A DNA stretch of 64,000 nt from Desulfovibrio sp. JC022 (GCF_010470665.1 NZ_VOPZ01000007.1:437373-501372), one strand, 5' to 3'. Numbered from the stretch's first letter, positions 28,419-37,977 are shown. A program made the numbers and translations. Notes: a model not told the origin generated them from the letters alone.

Positions 28419-29258
28419 CTACTTACCCAGCCATTTTTTCAGCAATTCAGGATGACTGTCCAAAAAGGCCTGCGCATTCTTCAGCGGATCAGCACCCTCT
28501 TCTTCATTTTTAAACATCTCAGCCTGCATCACGCCGATGTCCCAATAAATGCGATCCAAAATTGCAGCAGCTTCGGGGTAATCATCAGCAAATCCTTTGC
28601 GTGTGATGGTCACGATTTCTTCATCACCACCCAAAACACCTTTAGGATCTTCCAGATATTTCAACTCCCAACGACCAAACTTCCAATGCGGAGACCAGCC
28701 GGTAACAACGACCCATTTGTTCTGACGAATAGCATCACCAAGCAAGGCGGTCATAGCTGCACCGCTGCTGTCTTTAAGCTCAAGGTCAAGACCATATTCC
28801 TTGACCGCTTTTTCTGAAAGAAGCATCAGTCCGGCACTGGGAGCAATACCTACAATCTCACCATCAAATTTATCCTTATTGGCATTTAGTTCCGTAATTG
28901 AGTCGATAGTCACATATTTGGGGACAACCCAGCCCAACCTTGCGCCCTTGGTGTTGGCTCCGTAATTTACAACCTTATCCTTAACTTTGTCATAGTAAGG
29001 AGCGTGGGTGGCGGGAAGCCATGCAGCGAGAGTGGCATCAGCTTCGCCCATTTCAAGTGCCTTCCACATGGTCGCAATTGAAACCATCAGAATTTCAGAA
29101 TCATACCCGGCGCGATCAAGGACCGCAGCTGCCAGATTAGTGGACGTAATAGCGCACGCATAGGCAGGAGTAACCAGCTTAATACTCGGTCTCTCGGCAA
29201 ATGCATTTGTAGAAAGAAGAACAAGCAGTAGAACTAAAGGCAAAATCCGTTTCAACAT
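28419..29258 (-). CDS. Glycine betaine/proline-type ABC substrate-binding protein (OpuAC/ProX-like)
   Basis: Periplasmic binding protein for quaternary ammonium solutes. Start at 29258 (AGGGG upstream) gives a good signal peptide (KRILPLVLLLVLLSTNAFA). The OpuAC fold is seen in VTPAYACAITSTNLAAAVLDR, ADATLAAWLPATHAPYY and VVTGWSPHWKFGRWELKYLEDP, which includes the aromatic residues used to hold betaine. No betaine ATPase or permease is adjacent, so it either works with a distant transporter or is a spare. It closes the operon holding ablA and ablB, which makes an osmotic-stress role likely. Confidence 0.88.
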   Translation of the reverse strand: MLKRILPLVLLLVLLSTNAFAERPSIKLVTPAYACAITSTNLAAAVLDRAGYDSEILMVSIATMWKALEMGEADATLAAWLPATHAPYYDKVKDKVVNYGANTKGARLGWVVPKYVTIDSITELNANKDKFDGEIVGIAPSAGLMLLSEKAVKEYGLDLELKDSSGAAMTALLGDAIRQNKWVVVTGWSPHWKFGRWELKYLEDPKGVLGGDEEIVTITRKGFADDYPEAAAILDRIYWDIGVMQAEMFKNEEEGADPLKNAQAFLDSHPELLKKWLGK

Positions 29259-29287
29259 ACAAACCCCTAAACTTAATTTAAAAATCA

Positions 29288-30121
29288 TCACAAAACTTTA
29301 TACCACACATTCATGGATTCCAGACTGCCGCTAATATTCGTATTATTGAGCAGCCGTCCTGAGAACTCATAATCCCCTTTGGAAAACAAAGAATTAATTC
29401 CATATGAACAAGCCCGGGCGATGGTGAAAAAACATTTGATCCCGGACTTTGAACAATCATCCTCAAGGGACCGCAACAACGTTCCGGCAATCCCCGCCTT
29501 GCGGTAATCGGGATTAACTGCGAAATCGGTCATCTCTGCGCTGTTTCCGTCAGCAGCCACTTCCGCTGAAGCAGCACCTACAAGGCTATCCCCTTTATAA
29601 ACTCCCATAAAACGCACGCCATCCCTCATTTCCTGACAAATAAAATCAGGATCAGTAATGGGAAACGGGTAAGTTTTAAAAGTTTGACCGTAAAGTTGTG
29701 CCAGCGCGTGCGCATCTTCCGTCCCGAGTCTACGCATCAGCAGGCTGCTTGACAGAGTCGAAGAGTTCCCTTTTCCTTTTTTGCTTTCGGCAACAGAAAT
29801 TACACGATCAAGCTCCTGCCTATCGCTCTGCTCTTTACGCCACATGTAGCGATAAAAACTCAGGAAAACACCGTCATCGCTGCTAAACATTCCCGGAACC
29901 TGCGCCTCTTTCTCAAATCCGCAGGAGAGAAAAGGCAAAACCTGCGACTTTGGAACTTTAGCAAAAATCTTGGAAAGATCCTCAGTCACAGCCATGCTGA
30001 TGAGCTCATCAACAATCTCCGGCCCGTCTTCAGCTGCCAATGACATCAAATAAATACGGTCATTATATGCCCCCATCTGGACAGTACTTTTGCCCACAGT
30101 CAGGATGGAATCATGCGACAT
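29288..30121 (-). CDS. ablB: Beta-lysine N6-acetyltransferase
   Basis: 277 aa with a GNAT acetyltransferase domain in the second half ([23 protein letters not shown], the acetyl-CoA loop; [22 protein letters not shown]). It follows the lysine 2,3-aminomutase gene with an 11-base overlap. AblB acetylates the beta-lysine made by AblA, giving N-epsilon-acetyl-beta-lysine, a compatible solute known from methanogens and some salt-tolerant bacteria. The pairing makes the assignment strong. Confidence 0.9.
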   Translation of the reverse strand: MSHDSILTVGKSTVQMGAYNDRIYLMSLAAEDGPEIVDELISMAVTEDLSKIFAKVPKSQVLPFLSCGFEKEAQVPGMFSSDDGVFLSFYRYMWRKEQSDRQELDRVISVAESKKGKGNSSTLSSSLLMRRLGTEDAHALAQLYGQTFKTYPFPITDPDFICQEMRDGVRFMGVYKGDSLVGAASAEVAADGNSAEMTDFAVNPDYRKAGIAGTLLRSLEDDCSKSGIKCFFTIARACSYGINSLFSKGDYEFSGRLLNNTNISGSLESMNVWYKVL

Positions 30122-31424
30122 TTGAATTGCGCTCCGCCCTTTCGTTATCTTCAGGAGTCAGACTGAGGGTATCATCCCAATCAGAAATAAGTTTTTCAAT
30201 ACCGATTGCTTTTTCCTCGGCTCCGTCTTCCTTGAGTTGCAGATTGCAATCAGCGCAATTGCGATCACAATAATTACTATCGTAGGATTCCGGCTCAGTG
30301 TAGGTTGTGATAACCCCTTCATAATTTCGCAGCACCACCTTATTGGCGGCCCATGAAACAATGTAGTTGGGCATCACCGGAATCTTACCGCCACCACCCG
30401 GAGCATCCACAACATAGGTAGGCACGGCAAAACCGCTGGTATGCCCGCGCAGACTTTCAAGAATCTCAATTCCCTTGCCCACTGGGGTGCGGAAATGGCT
30501 GAGGCCTTCGGAAAGATCGCACTGGTAGAGGTAATATGGACGGACCCGGTTCTTAACCAGCTTCTGGTTCAGGGTCTTGATCAAACGCGGGCAATCGTTG
30601 ACTCCTGCCAGCAACACACTCTGATTGCCAAGAGGAATTCCTGCATCGGCCAGCTTGGCAAGAGCGCGTCTGGAGGAATCAGTCACTTCCCTAGGATGGT
30701 TGAAATGGGTGTTGATCCAGAGCGGATGATGCTTCTTGAGCATATTCACCAGATTGTCAGTAATGCGGTAAGGCAGAACAACCGGCATGCGGGTCCCGAT
30801 ACGGATGACCTCCACATGCTCAATCTCACCGAGTTTGGTCAAAATCCAATCCAGCTTTTCATCTGAAAGCATAAACGGGTCACCGCCGGAAAGCAGCACA
30901 TCACGCACCTGCGGAGTGTTGCGAATATATTCGATCCCCTGCTCCAACTGTGTGCGGGAAGGAATGGAATCCTGATCGCCTACTTTGCGCTTGCGGGTGC
31001 AATGCCTGCAATACATGGAGCAAAGGTTACTGATATGAAAAAGCACCCGGTCCGGGTAACGGTGGGTCAGGCCGGGCACGGGACTGTCTTCATCCTCATG
31101 CAGCGGGTCGGTCATATCGCAGCGTTCAATCTTCAGCTCTTCCGGGCTGGGAAAAGATTGCTGGAACACAGGATCATTTTCATAATCTTCCACATCAATC
31201 AGTGAAAGATAATAAGGAGTGATTGCCAGCGGGAATTTCCGCACAGTCAGCTCATGTTTTTTACGTTCAGCATCAGTGAATTTAATACCAAGAACTTTTT
31301 CCAAGCCGGAGACAGCCCTGATTGTGTTACGGATGTGCCACTTCCAGTCAGTCCAATCAGACTTGGATGATTCATCATCAATCACGCATGCCAGTGTTTC
31401 CTGTCGTTCTGTATAAACAGTCAT
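30111..31424 (-). CDS. ablA: Lysine 2,3-aminomutase
   Basis: Radical-SAM, PLP-dependent conversion of L-lysine to L-beta-lysine. 437 aa with the cluster motif [12 protein letters not shown], the [12 protein letters not shown] segment, and the PLP-binding [15 protein letters not shown] region; a Cys-rich tail ([10 protein letters not shown]) is the structural zinc site of KamA proteins. It lies directly downstream of an amino acid ABC transporter and upstream of ablB. That order suggests imported lysine feeds osmolyte synthesis. Confidence 0.95.
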   Translation of the reverse strand: MTVYTERQETLACVIDDESSKSDWTDWKWHIRNTIRAVSGLEKVLGIKFTDAERKKHELTVRKFPLAITPYYLSLIDVEDYENDPVFQQSFPSPEELKIERCDMTDPLHEDEDSPVPGLTHRYPDRVLFHISNLCSMYCRHCTRKRKVGDQDSIPSRTQLEQGIEYIRNTPQVRDVLLSGGDPFMLSDEKLDWILTKLGEIEHVEVIRIGTRMPVVLPYRITDNLVNMLKKHHPLWINTHFNHPREVTDSSRRALAKLADAGIPLGNQSVLLAGVNDCPRLIKTLNQKLVKNRVRPYYLYQCDLSEGLSHFRTPVGKGIEILESLRGHTSGFAVPTYVVDAPGGGGKIPVMPNYIVSWAANKVVLRNYEGVITTYTEPESYDSNYCDRNCADCNLQLKEDGAEEKAIGIEKLISDWDDTLSLTPEDNERAERNSNVA

Positions 31425-31438
31425 AATTTCCTGTATTT

Positions 31439-32170
31439 TTATAATATTTGAGAGAGGAATTCCTGCGTCCGCTGCTCTGCCGGAGCAGAGAACAGACGGG
31501 ACGGGCTGTCCTGTTCAAGAATCACGCCCTGATCCATAAAGGCTACGGAATCCGCTACCTCATTTGCAAAATTCATTTCATGGGTCACAACCATCATGGT
31601 CATGCCGTCATCAGCTAGATCACGCATAACCGTGAGCACTTCGCCGACCAGCTCCGGGTCAAGGGCAGAAGTAGGTTCATCAAAAAGCATTACTTCCGGC
31701 TCCATTGCCAAGGCGCGGGCAATGGCAACCCTCTGTTTCTGACCGCCGGATAAAGTTTCAGGATACGCAGCGGCCTTATCAGCCATGCCCACTTTATCTA
31801 AAAAGGACATACCCAGATCCACAGCTTCCTTCTTAGGCATTTTACGTACCTGTGTGGGACCTTCAGTAACGTTGCCCAGCACACTCATATGCGGAAAAAG
31901 ATTGAAGTGCTGGAAAACCATACCCACCCGGCTACGCATGGAATTGATTTCCTTTTCATCGCTGGGGACCATATCCCCGTTGATGCTGATCTCGCCTTTG
32001 GTATATGTCTCAAGACGGTTTACGCATCTGAGCAGCGTGGACTTGCCGGAACCGCTGGCACCGATAACCACAACCACATCGGAATTCCCCACATTGAGAT
32101 CAATTCCCTTGAGCACGTGGTTGCTGTCGAACCATTTATGAACGTTTTCTATACTGATAGTTTCCTGCAC
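31439..32170 (-). CDS. Polar amino acid ABC transporter, ATP-binding protein
   Basis: 243 aa GlnQ/HisP-type ATPase: Walker [11 protein letters not shown]-loop [13 protein letters not shown], signature [15 protein letters not shown], Walker [13 protein letters not shown], and switch His in VVTHEM. It follows the permease gene by 9 bases and precedes ablA by 14, so it is in the same transcript. Confidence 0.95.
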   Translation of the reverse strand: MQETISIENVHKWFDSNHVLKGIDLNVGNSDVVVVIGASGSGKSTLLRCVNRLETYTKGEISINGDMVPSDEKEINSMRSRVGMVFQHFNLFPHMSVLGNVTEGPTQVRKMPKKEAVDLGMSFLDKVGMADKAAAYPETLSGGQKQRVAIARALAMEPEVMLFDEPTSALDPELVGEVLTVMRDLADDGMTMMVVTHEMNFANEVADSVAFMDQGVILEQDSPSRLFSAPAEQRTQEFLSQIL

Positions 32171-32179
32171 AGTTTCTCC

Positions 32180-32836
32180 TTAAGCCCTGCTGGTATCGAG
32201 CTTTCTTTCGATGACGTGAAAGAGAAAAGTAAACGCACCGGTATAAATAAGGTAAAAGACTCCGGCTATGGTCAGCATTTCCATCATCATGAAATTGGAA
32301 GAGGCCAATTGCTGCGATTTAAGCAGCAGTTCATTAATGGTGATTGTGCTGGCAAGGGACGAATCCTTCAAAGCAATGATGAACTGGTTTCCCAAGGCAG
32401 GGATCGCACGCTTGAAAGCCTGCGGCAGGATAATCCTGACCATTGCCCGCGGGTAACTCATCCCGATGCTGCGCGCTGCTTCCATCTGCCCGGAGGAGAT
32501 GGAGGAAATCGCGCCCCTGAAAATCTCGGCAATGTAGGCACCGTTGTGAACTCCCAAAGCCAGAACAGCAGCCGGAAGAGCGGAAAGCCCGATAAGGCTG
32601 CGCATGCCGAAATAAATAAACAACAGTTGCAACAGGAGCGGAGTTCCGCGAATCAAGTAGATGTATGCATGAGCGGGAAGATTGAACATCCGCTTATCGG
32701 AAATGCGCATGAATACGGTGATGAGGCCGAGGACAAAACCAAGAAGAATACCGAGCACGGTAATCTCAAGGGTCATCCATGCCGCCGGGAGAAAATATGG
32801 AATATACTCCGGCAGGCTGGTAAAATCGAAATACAT
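32180..32836 (-). CDS. Polar amino acid ABC transporter, permease
   Basis: HisM/GlnP-type inner-membrane subunit. Start at 32836 (AAGGA 6 bases upstream) and not the upstream TTG. Five or so helices and the EAA loop EAARSIGMSYPRAMVRIILPQA that docks on the ATPase. As usual for the class, a single permease gene implies a homodimer. It is separated from the binding-protein gene by a terminator-like hairpin. Confidence 0.93.
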   Translation of the reverse strand: MYFDFTSLPEYIPYFLPAAWMTLEITVLGILLGFVLGLITVFMRISDKRMFNLPAHAYIYLIRGTPLLLQLLFIYFGMRSLIGLSALPAAVLALGVHNGAYIAEIFRGAISSISSGQMEAARSIGMSYPRAMVRIILPQAFKRAIPALGNQFIIALKDSSLASTITINELLLKSQQLASSNFMMMEMLTIAGVFYLIYTGAFTFLFHVIERKLDTSRA

Positions 32837-32852
32837 CTTTTTTCCTTTGCTC

Positions 32853-32879
32853 AAAAAAAAGGAGGCCTTACGCCCCCTT
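32853..32879 (-). terminator. Intra-operon terminator/attenuator between binding protein and permease
   Basis: On the minus strand AAGGGGGC pairs with GCCTCCTT (one G-U pair) around a 5-base loop and is followed by T8. A partial terminator here would raise binding protein over permease, a common arrangement in ABC importers. Confidence 0.75.
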
Positions 32880-32887
32880 ATTCTTAT

Positions 32888-33673
32888 CTATTTCTTGGTA
32901 ATATCTACCTTAAGCCATTTCTTACTAAGCTCAGTAAGCGTACCGTCTTCATGCATATGTTTAAGTATCTTGTTCACCTCATCCGTAAGGGTTTTATCTT
33001 CCTTGCGAAAAGCAACAGCGATATCTTCCTTACGCAGCGGAGAACCGAGAGGCTTAATTTCAAACTTACCGCTATTCATGGCATTCACGCCCACAACACG
33101 GTCAGTGATAACACCGTCAATTACGCCGCCGGAAAGTTCTGTAAGAGTGTGGGTATCGTCCTTGTAGAGACGGATATCAGTAACGCCGAGGTCTTTGGCG
33201 TCCTGCTCAAAAGTAGTTCCGGTAACCAGCCCTACGGCCTTGGCCTTCAGCTCATCAGCAGACTTGAAAGGTCCGTCCGCGCGGACAAACATCTGCGCGC
33301 CGGAGTAGTAATACGGGGTGGAAAAATCCACGACCTTTTTACGCTGCTCCGTAGCTGCCATACTGCCGAGGATTCCGCTGTAGATGCCGGAACGCAGCCC
33401 TTCGATGATTCCGCTCCACTCGGTGGTGACGGGTTTCAATTTCACGCCCAGTCTTTTAGCAACCTCTTTGGCTACATCCACATCAAAGCCGACCAGCTCA
33501 TTCTGCTTGTTGAAATAGTTGAAAGGAGGATAGCCGCCACTCATGGCAAAGCTGACTTCCCCGGCTTCTTTGACCTTCGCAAGTCCGGCTTTTTCCTGCT
33601 GAGCGCAACCGGTAAAAGCCACAGCGACAAACAGCGTGAACACCGCAAGGTATAAGGCAGCAAAACGTTTCAT
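32888..33673 (-). CDS. Polar amino acid ABC transporter, substrate-binding lipoprotein
   Basis: 261 aa family-3 solute-binding protein with a lipoprotein signal (lipobox FTGC, Cys at residue 23) and core pieces SFAMSGGYPPFNYFNKQNELVGFDVD, here given only to show the class, VGLVTGTTFEQDAKDLG and LRKEDIAVAFRKED. First gene of the transporter-ablA-ablB-opuAC unit. Lysine is a plausible ligand because of ablA, but specificity cannot be read with confidence. Confidence 0.92.
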   Translation of the reverse strand: MKRFAALYLAVFTLFVAVAFTGCAQQEKAGLAKVKEAGEVSFAMSGGYPPFNYFNKQNELVGFDVDVAKEVAKRLGVKLKPVTTEWSGIIEGLRSGIYSGILGSMAATEQRKKVVDFSTPYYYSGAQMFVRADGPFKSADELKAKAVGLVTGTTFEQDAKDLGVTDIRLYKDDTHTLTELSGGVIDGVITDRVVGVNAMNSGKFEIKPLGSPLRKEDIAVAFRKEDKTLTDEVNKILKHMHEDGTLTELSKKWLKVDITKK

Positions 33674-33694
33674 GTTTTCTCCTGAATATGTGAA

Positions 33695-33871
33695 CTAATT
33701 TTGAGGATACACACTCTTATATATCATTATATAAGAAGATGAAGTGGAGTTTTGAATATCACTACGATGCACATACGAAAGACCAAGAAAGAAAAACAAT
33801 GCAACAAATGAGAATACAATAGTTACAATTGCATTTCGTAAGTTATCATTTGCTATATCTTCGGCTTTCAT
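33695..33871 (-). CDS. Possible small membrane protein, 58 aa
   Basis: An open frame MKAEDIANDN...PQN with one hydrophobic helix (AIVTIVFSFVALFFFLGL) lies just upstream of the binding-protein gene on the same strand. There is no clear ribosome site. It may simply be AT-rich leader sequence. Kept as a low-confidence candidate because single-pass small proteins are often missed. Confidence 0.25.
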   Translation of the reverse strand: MKAEDIANDNLRNAIVTIVFSFVALFFFLGLSYVHRSDIQNSTSSSYIMIYKSVYPQN

Positions 33872-33997
33872 TTGTGTGCAGATAGGTAAAAAAGTAAATC
33901 AACTATTCCTGTCGTTGCTCAGGACAATACAGACTTACCATCTACCCACAAGGCGATCTATTGGGTACTCATTGGGTATAGAGACTACCCAGTATGG

Positions 33998-35215
33998 TTA
34001 CGAACCCACCTGATGCTTGAGATAAGAAATCAATGAAACGCTCTTACCCTGCAAGCCAAGCTTACGGCGAATATTTTTGCGGTGAGTGCGGACTGTATCT
34101 GCTGTGATTGAAAGGAGTTCGCCTATACGTTCGGTGCCTTTACCGGCCTCAATATAACGGCAGATTTCAACTTCACGGGGAGTGAGCTTAAGCAGCAAAT
34201 CTTCAAACTGATCACCGGTCTCCCCGGCCAGGGCGGAGAGACGTTCTTTGATGAACCGACCAAAACTCCGGCGCATCTGCGGCACAGGCTCCTTAATCAT
34301 ACGGTCAAGAGCAGGCATAATCTGTTCACGGACCTGCAAGGCAAAATCCTCATGCATGTCCTTTTTTTCTTCTTCAACTGACTCAATAACGGTACGCAGG
34401 GCCACATTCATACCGTCAACCTGCTCACGAGTTTCTTCAAGCCCTGTTTCAAGGCGCTGAATATCGGTCATGTCGCGCAGTCCGAGATGAAAAACTGTGC
34501 CGGTCTGAAGACGGACTTTGTGCATAGTCAGCTCAACAGGAATTTTCTTCCCGGAACTATGTCTCGCTGTAAGTAATTCATCAAAGGGAACCGGAATTTC
34601 AGTGGTACAGGTTTCAAAATGTTCCCGCACCACTTTGGAAGATTTCGCACTGAATATACTCAAACAACTATTACCGGAAAGAGCACAGCTGCGGCCGAAG
34701 AGCCTCTCTGCGGCGGGATTGGAAGTGAGTATGCGAAAAGTAGAATCTGCCAGGAAAGTAGGGTCCTGCGCCGCTTCAAACAAAGCATTAAAAAGGGCAA
34801 TGCTGTCATCAAGAGCCGCAATATTATCTTCCATGCGCTCTTCGTAAGCTTCGTGCAATTCCACAAAAGGGGCGTTATTGGTGACAACGGCAACATACCC
34901 CTCAGAGCAATACGGGCCGGCAAGGGGAATCAATCGCAGCGAATAGCTCCCTCCGCTCTCCCCATAAGGAATCTCATGAACCCCTGCCACAGGATATGCT
35001 TTAATAAAATCTTCAATGCCGGAAGCTTCCACGCCCAGAATATTCCAGAGCCGCCGCCCTTCCAAAGGACACTCAAAAAACTCCACCACCCGTGCGCTGG
35101 CTGAACAGATGCGCCCGCCGCCATCAGTAAAAAGGATAAAATCAGAAAAGGATTCAAAAACTTCGGAAATAGGTTCAGGGAGACGTTCAAAATTGTCGTC
35201 TGTATTTGAGCTCAC
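33998..35215 (-). CDS. PAS-domain LuxR-type transcriptional regulator
   Basis: 405 aa from a GTG at 35215, with AGGAA upstream; a longer TTG start (35263) has no ribosome site. Two PAS-like sensor regions (residues about 20-115 and 140-250, the latter with DPTFLADSTFRILTSNPAAERLFG), a helical linker, and a C-terminal LuxR helix-turn-helix (LTPREVEICRYIEAGKGTER, then IGELLSITADTVRTHRKNI). No phospho-receiver or membrane segment, so a soluble sensor. It is upstream of the amino acid transport/osmolyte operon in the same direction and is a candidate regulator of it. Confidence 0.88.
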   Translation of the reverse strand: MSSNTDDNFERLPEPISEVFESFSDFILFTDGGGRICSASARVVEFFECPLEGRRLWNILGVEASGIEDFIKAYPVAGVHEIPYGESGGSYSLRLIPLAGPYCSEGYVAVVTNNAPFVELHEAYEERMEDNIAALDDSIALFNALFEAAQDPTFLADSTFRILTSNPAAERLFGRSCALSGNSCLSIFSAKSSKVVREHFETCTTEIPVPFDELLTARHSSGKKIPVELTMHKVRLQTGTVFHLGLRDMTDIQRLETGLEETREQVDGMNVALRTVIESVEEEKKDMHEDFALQVREQIMPALDRMIKEPVPQMRRSFGRFIKERLSALAGETGDQFEDLLLKLTPREVEICRYIEAGKGTERIGELLSITADTVRTHRKNIRRKLGLQGKSVSLISYLKHQVGS

Positions 35216-35342
35216 GGGGAGTTCCTGTGCTTGATAATTAATTGAAGTATAACTTCTTAACAAGCAATTCAGGTTAATTCAAATGTGATGAGGTTTAGAT
35301 CTAAATTTGAGAAGACAAGCGTAACGTAATATTTTTTAAACG

Positions 35343-35379
35343 AAAAAAGGCTCAGCTTAAAATTCAAGCCAAGCCTTTT
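35343..35379. terminator. Probable terminator between the small hypothetical gene and the LuxR regulator
   Basis: AAAAGGCT and AGCCTTTT with inner GCTT/AAGC pairs form an imperfect hairpin with A/T-rich ends on both strands. It most likely ends the leftward transcript of the 35425-35715 gene. Confidence 0.6.
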
Positions 35380-35424
35380 GTAGAAAGCAGAAATTTTAAA
35401 GTATCCGTAAACCAGAACAAGAAT

Positions 35425-35715
35425 CTAGTGCCCTTCACATACATGCTTACTTGGAGCCCATCCATCCATATACCATGCCCGCGCGCCCTGAATCTGCAAG
35501 CCGTGATAGCGTACGTACTCAAGCTCCTCATCGGAATAAGCATGCCCTTCAATAGGCATAAGAGCGTCGACCTCCGTGGGGCCGTAAGCATCATTGGAGG
35601 CATCAGCGACAAATACGGGCTGCCCTATCGCCCCTGAAGGGTGCTTAATGGTCAACTTTCCAAGTCCAATCCCCTCTGCCATGCATGGAATTTCTATGTC
35701 ATGAACGATATCCAT
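35425..35715 (-). CDS. Conserved-looking hypothetical protein, 96 aa
   Basis: Start at 35715 with AAGGAG 7 bases upstream; an upstream in-frame ATG is less likely. The protein is acidic and soluble (MDIVHDIEIPCMAEGIGLG ... YSDEELEYVRYHGLQIQGA ... HVCEGH). I do not recognise it. The good ribosome site and clean frame support a real gene. Confidence 0.6.
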   Translation of the reverse strand: MDIVHDIEIPCMAEGIGLGKLTIKHPSGAIGQPVFVADASNDAYGPTEVDALMPIEGHAYSDEELEYVRYHGLQIQGARAWYMDGWAPSKHVCEGH

Positions 35716-35794
35716 TTTGAATCTCCTTGAATTTGCTAAATGAAGCCAGATAGTACTGATCAATAAATTATGCTGTCATATTAAGCATAATATT

Positions 35795-37720
35795 TTGAGA
35801 TGGACAATATGGTGGTTCTGCCTAGGGAAATGGCATCGATGGGGGGGTACTGTATCCCCAAATCAGAATATTCCTGCTGGATTATTCATACGTTTCTGCG
35901 ATATAGAGCAGCTATCAGAAGAACAATTACTTGCGAGGAATTTGATGGGCTGTTGTATCGGAGAGAAGCATAGCAACTGGTGTCAGGATAACCCCACAGG
36001 TCCCAGTTACCCCCCTGTTTACATAGATAAAGATGGAAATGAGTACTGCATTTTTCACGCACCTGCGGAATGCAAGTTTGTTGAGTTGTATGATGAGCGT
36101 AAAGGTGGAGAGCAACCTTCTTTAATGGCTGGGGAGGACTTTAATCAGCTTGTGTTTGATCGGATACAGGGGGTTATTGATGCTGGGGAGGATGAGGAAG
36201 CTGATAATTTCTCAGGATACCCCGAAAGTTGGAACCCTCGTTGTAATTTTGCAGGAACTATTTTTCACAAAGGAATATATCAACCTAACTTCCTTGAATC
36301 TTTCGACATAGATTTACCCCCCACATCTTTTCATGCATGTGAATTTCATGGCCGTAGTAATTTTTCTAAAACTACATTTAATGGCGTAGCTTCTTTTACT
36401 ATGGCTAAATTCCATAAATCAATAACTATCAGAAACACAACTTTTAAAAGCATAGCTGATTTTAGTTATTCCACGTTCAAATCACGTGCTTCATTTTTCG
36501 CAACTCAATTTAGGAACGAGACATACTTTCAATTTTGCCGCTTTTTAGGATATACAAAATTTGAAAAATCAAAACTTAAAACAAATGTTGGATTTCTTAA
36601 ATGTGAATTTGATGATGTCAAATTTGATAGCACCCATTTTTTAATGCGAACATTTTTCATAAAAAGTATTTTTAATAAATCTGCATACTTTGACAATTGT
36701 ACTTTTAATGACGTTTCTTTTGAGGAAGCAAAATCCCAAAAAGCATTCCGCATTCAGGATTCAACTTTAAACGAATCTAACTTCAACAGTATGATTTTTC
36801 ATGGTTCTATAGATTTCAACAACTCAGAATTTTCTAATACTGCTGACTTCACAAATACTATTTTTCTAAACTATTCGAATTTTAAAAATACAAAATTTCA
36901 AGGAACAGCATTATTCCTTCATACCCATTTCAAAGAATGGACCTATTTCCGCAATGCAGCCTTCAAAGGAGAAACAACCTTCGCAGGAGCAATCTCAAAA
37001 GAAACCATCCTCATAGAATCCACAGATCTTTCAAATCTAAAGCTAACCGAAACCAACATCGAATCCTTCCAATTCACAGAATGCACATGGCCCACAATAA
37101 ATGGACGGAAAGCTATCTACGATGAAAAAATTGCCCTCGAATCGGACCAAACACCCGACTACCTGAAACTCGAAGAAATCTACCGCCGCCTAAAAAAAAT
37201 AGCCCGCCAAAACAACGATGAAATGCAGACCTCGGCTTGGCATTACAAAGAAAAAGAAATGATGCGCAAAAGACTCCGCCAAGAAAACGGACCGGGAGTC
37301 ATCGAAAAAATCGCAGCAAAAGCTTGCGCATGCCTGCCCTGCGACATTGAAAGGACAAAAGAAAAATTTTCCAAACTACTCACGTTAACCGAAAAACAAC
37401 GCACCCCATTCCTGCGATTCCTTAACTCCGCCTACTGGATAGTCTCGGGCTACGGCGAAGAACCACTTCGAGCCGGAATCTGGATGCTGATCTTCATATT
37501 AGGCGCAATACTCCCCGCCTTCTTCGGCCCGGAAGTTAATCAAGTAACAAATACGCTCTCAGATTTCATCAAAGGCTGGATGTGGTACATGCCACTTATG
37601 AAAGTAAGCGACGTAGATGCCACTGGATGGAATTACCTATTCAAAGCTATCTTCAATGTAACCATCTCAATCCAAGCCGCCCTCTTCGCCTTCGCCCTGC
37701 GCAACAAACTAAGAAGATAA
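35795..37720 (+). CDS. Pentapeptide-repeat protein with C-terminal membrane domain
   Basis: Up to 641 aa. Residues about 150-430 consist of degenerate pentapeptide repeats with F/L at the centre every five residues (NFSKTTFNGVASFTMAKF, IRNTTFKSIADFSYSTF and many more), predicting a right-handed beta-helix. A helical linker follows, then YWIVSGYGEEPLRAGIWML, two or three membrane helices, and a re-entrant-looking MWYMPLMKVSD. The start is uncertain: there is no ATG near the beginning of the frame. TTG at 35795 keeps it all; ATG at 35942 has AGGA nearby but would remove 49 residues. Very AT-rich. Membrane-anchored beta-helix proteins of this kind have no settled function. Confidence 0.75.
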   Translation: MRWTIWWFCLGKWHRWGGTVSPNQNIPAGLFIRFCDIEQLSEEQLLARNLMGCCIGEKHSNWCQDNPTGPSYPPVYIDKDGNEYCIFHAPAECKFVELYDERKGGEQPSLMAGEDFNQLVFDRIQGVIDAGEDEEADNFSGYPESWNPRCNFAGTIFHKGIYQPNFLESFDIDLPPTSFHACEFHGRSNFSKTTFNGVASFTMAKFHKSITIRNTTFKSIADFSYSTFKSRASFFATQFRNETYFQFCRFLGYTKFEKSKLKTNVGFLKCEFDDVKFDSTHFLMRTFFIKSIFNKSAYFDNCTFNDVSFEEAKSQKAFRIQDSTLNESNFNSMIFHGSIDFNNSEFSNTADFTNTIFLNYSNFKNTKFQGTALFLHTHFKEWTYFRNAAFKGETTFAGAISKETILIESTDLSNLKLTETNIESFQFTECTWPTINGRKAIYDEKIALESDQTPDYLKLEEIYRRLKKIARQNNDEMQTSAWHYKEKEMMRKRLRQENGPGVIEKIAAKACACLPCDIERTKEKFSKLLTLTEKQRTPFLRFLNSAYWIVSGYGEEPLRAGIWMLIFILGAILPAFFGPEVNQVTNTLSDFIKGWMWYMPLMKVSDVDATGWNYLFKAIFNVTISIQAALFAFALRNKLRR

Positions 37721-37758
37721 AAAATCCGGTCCGAGCATGATGCTTGGACCGGATTTTT
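37720..37758 (+). terminator. Rho-independent terminator after the pentapeptide-repeat gene
   Basis: AAAAATCCGGTCC and GGACCGGATTTTT form a long stem with further pairing of AGCA/TGCT inside. Confidence 0.92.
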
Positions 37759-37765
37759 CTTTCAG

Positions 37766-37859
37766 AAAAGTAAAAGGGTGCTAGACTTAACGTCTAACAC
37801 CCTGTATTTACTGTGGTAGGCCACCAAGGACTTGAACCTTGAACCAACGGATTAAGAGT
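37766..37859 (-). repeat. Attachment-site repeat 1: 3' half of tRNA-Lys(CTT) plus its terminator
   Basis: On the minus strand this reads from the anticodon loop (CTCTTAA, anticodon CTT) through the T arm (CAAGG-TTCAAGT-CCTTG) to the acceptor strand and encoded CCA, then a terminator hairpin (GGGTGTTAGAC/GTCTAGCACCC). The 5' half of the tRNA is missing, so it is not a functional tRNA. A 94-bp copy with one mismatch (at 37788) is at 58475-58568. Integrases commonly use tRNA 3' ends, so this marks the left edge of the first island. Confidence 0.92.
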
Positions 37860-37977
37860 ACCGGCCTGCCGAATTTATCCCGCCTTAACGAAGCCATAAG
37901 TTGTTTAATTCAAAGAACAACACTCTTTAACCTACCTTATATGATTTAAGCAAAAATTACCTTATTTAGGGATTTTT

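Noticed and set aside
31889..33655. 588-codon plus-strand open frame
   Set aside because: It runs antisense to three well-identified ABC transporter genes; its protein shows no domain and has no ribosome site.
37801..37880. Complete tRNA-Lys gene
   Set aside because: The 5' half (acceptor, D arm and anticodon stem 5' strand) does not match; only the part from the anticodon loop on is tRNA. The same holds for 58501-58580.
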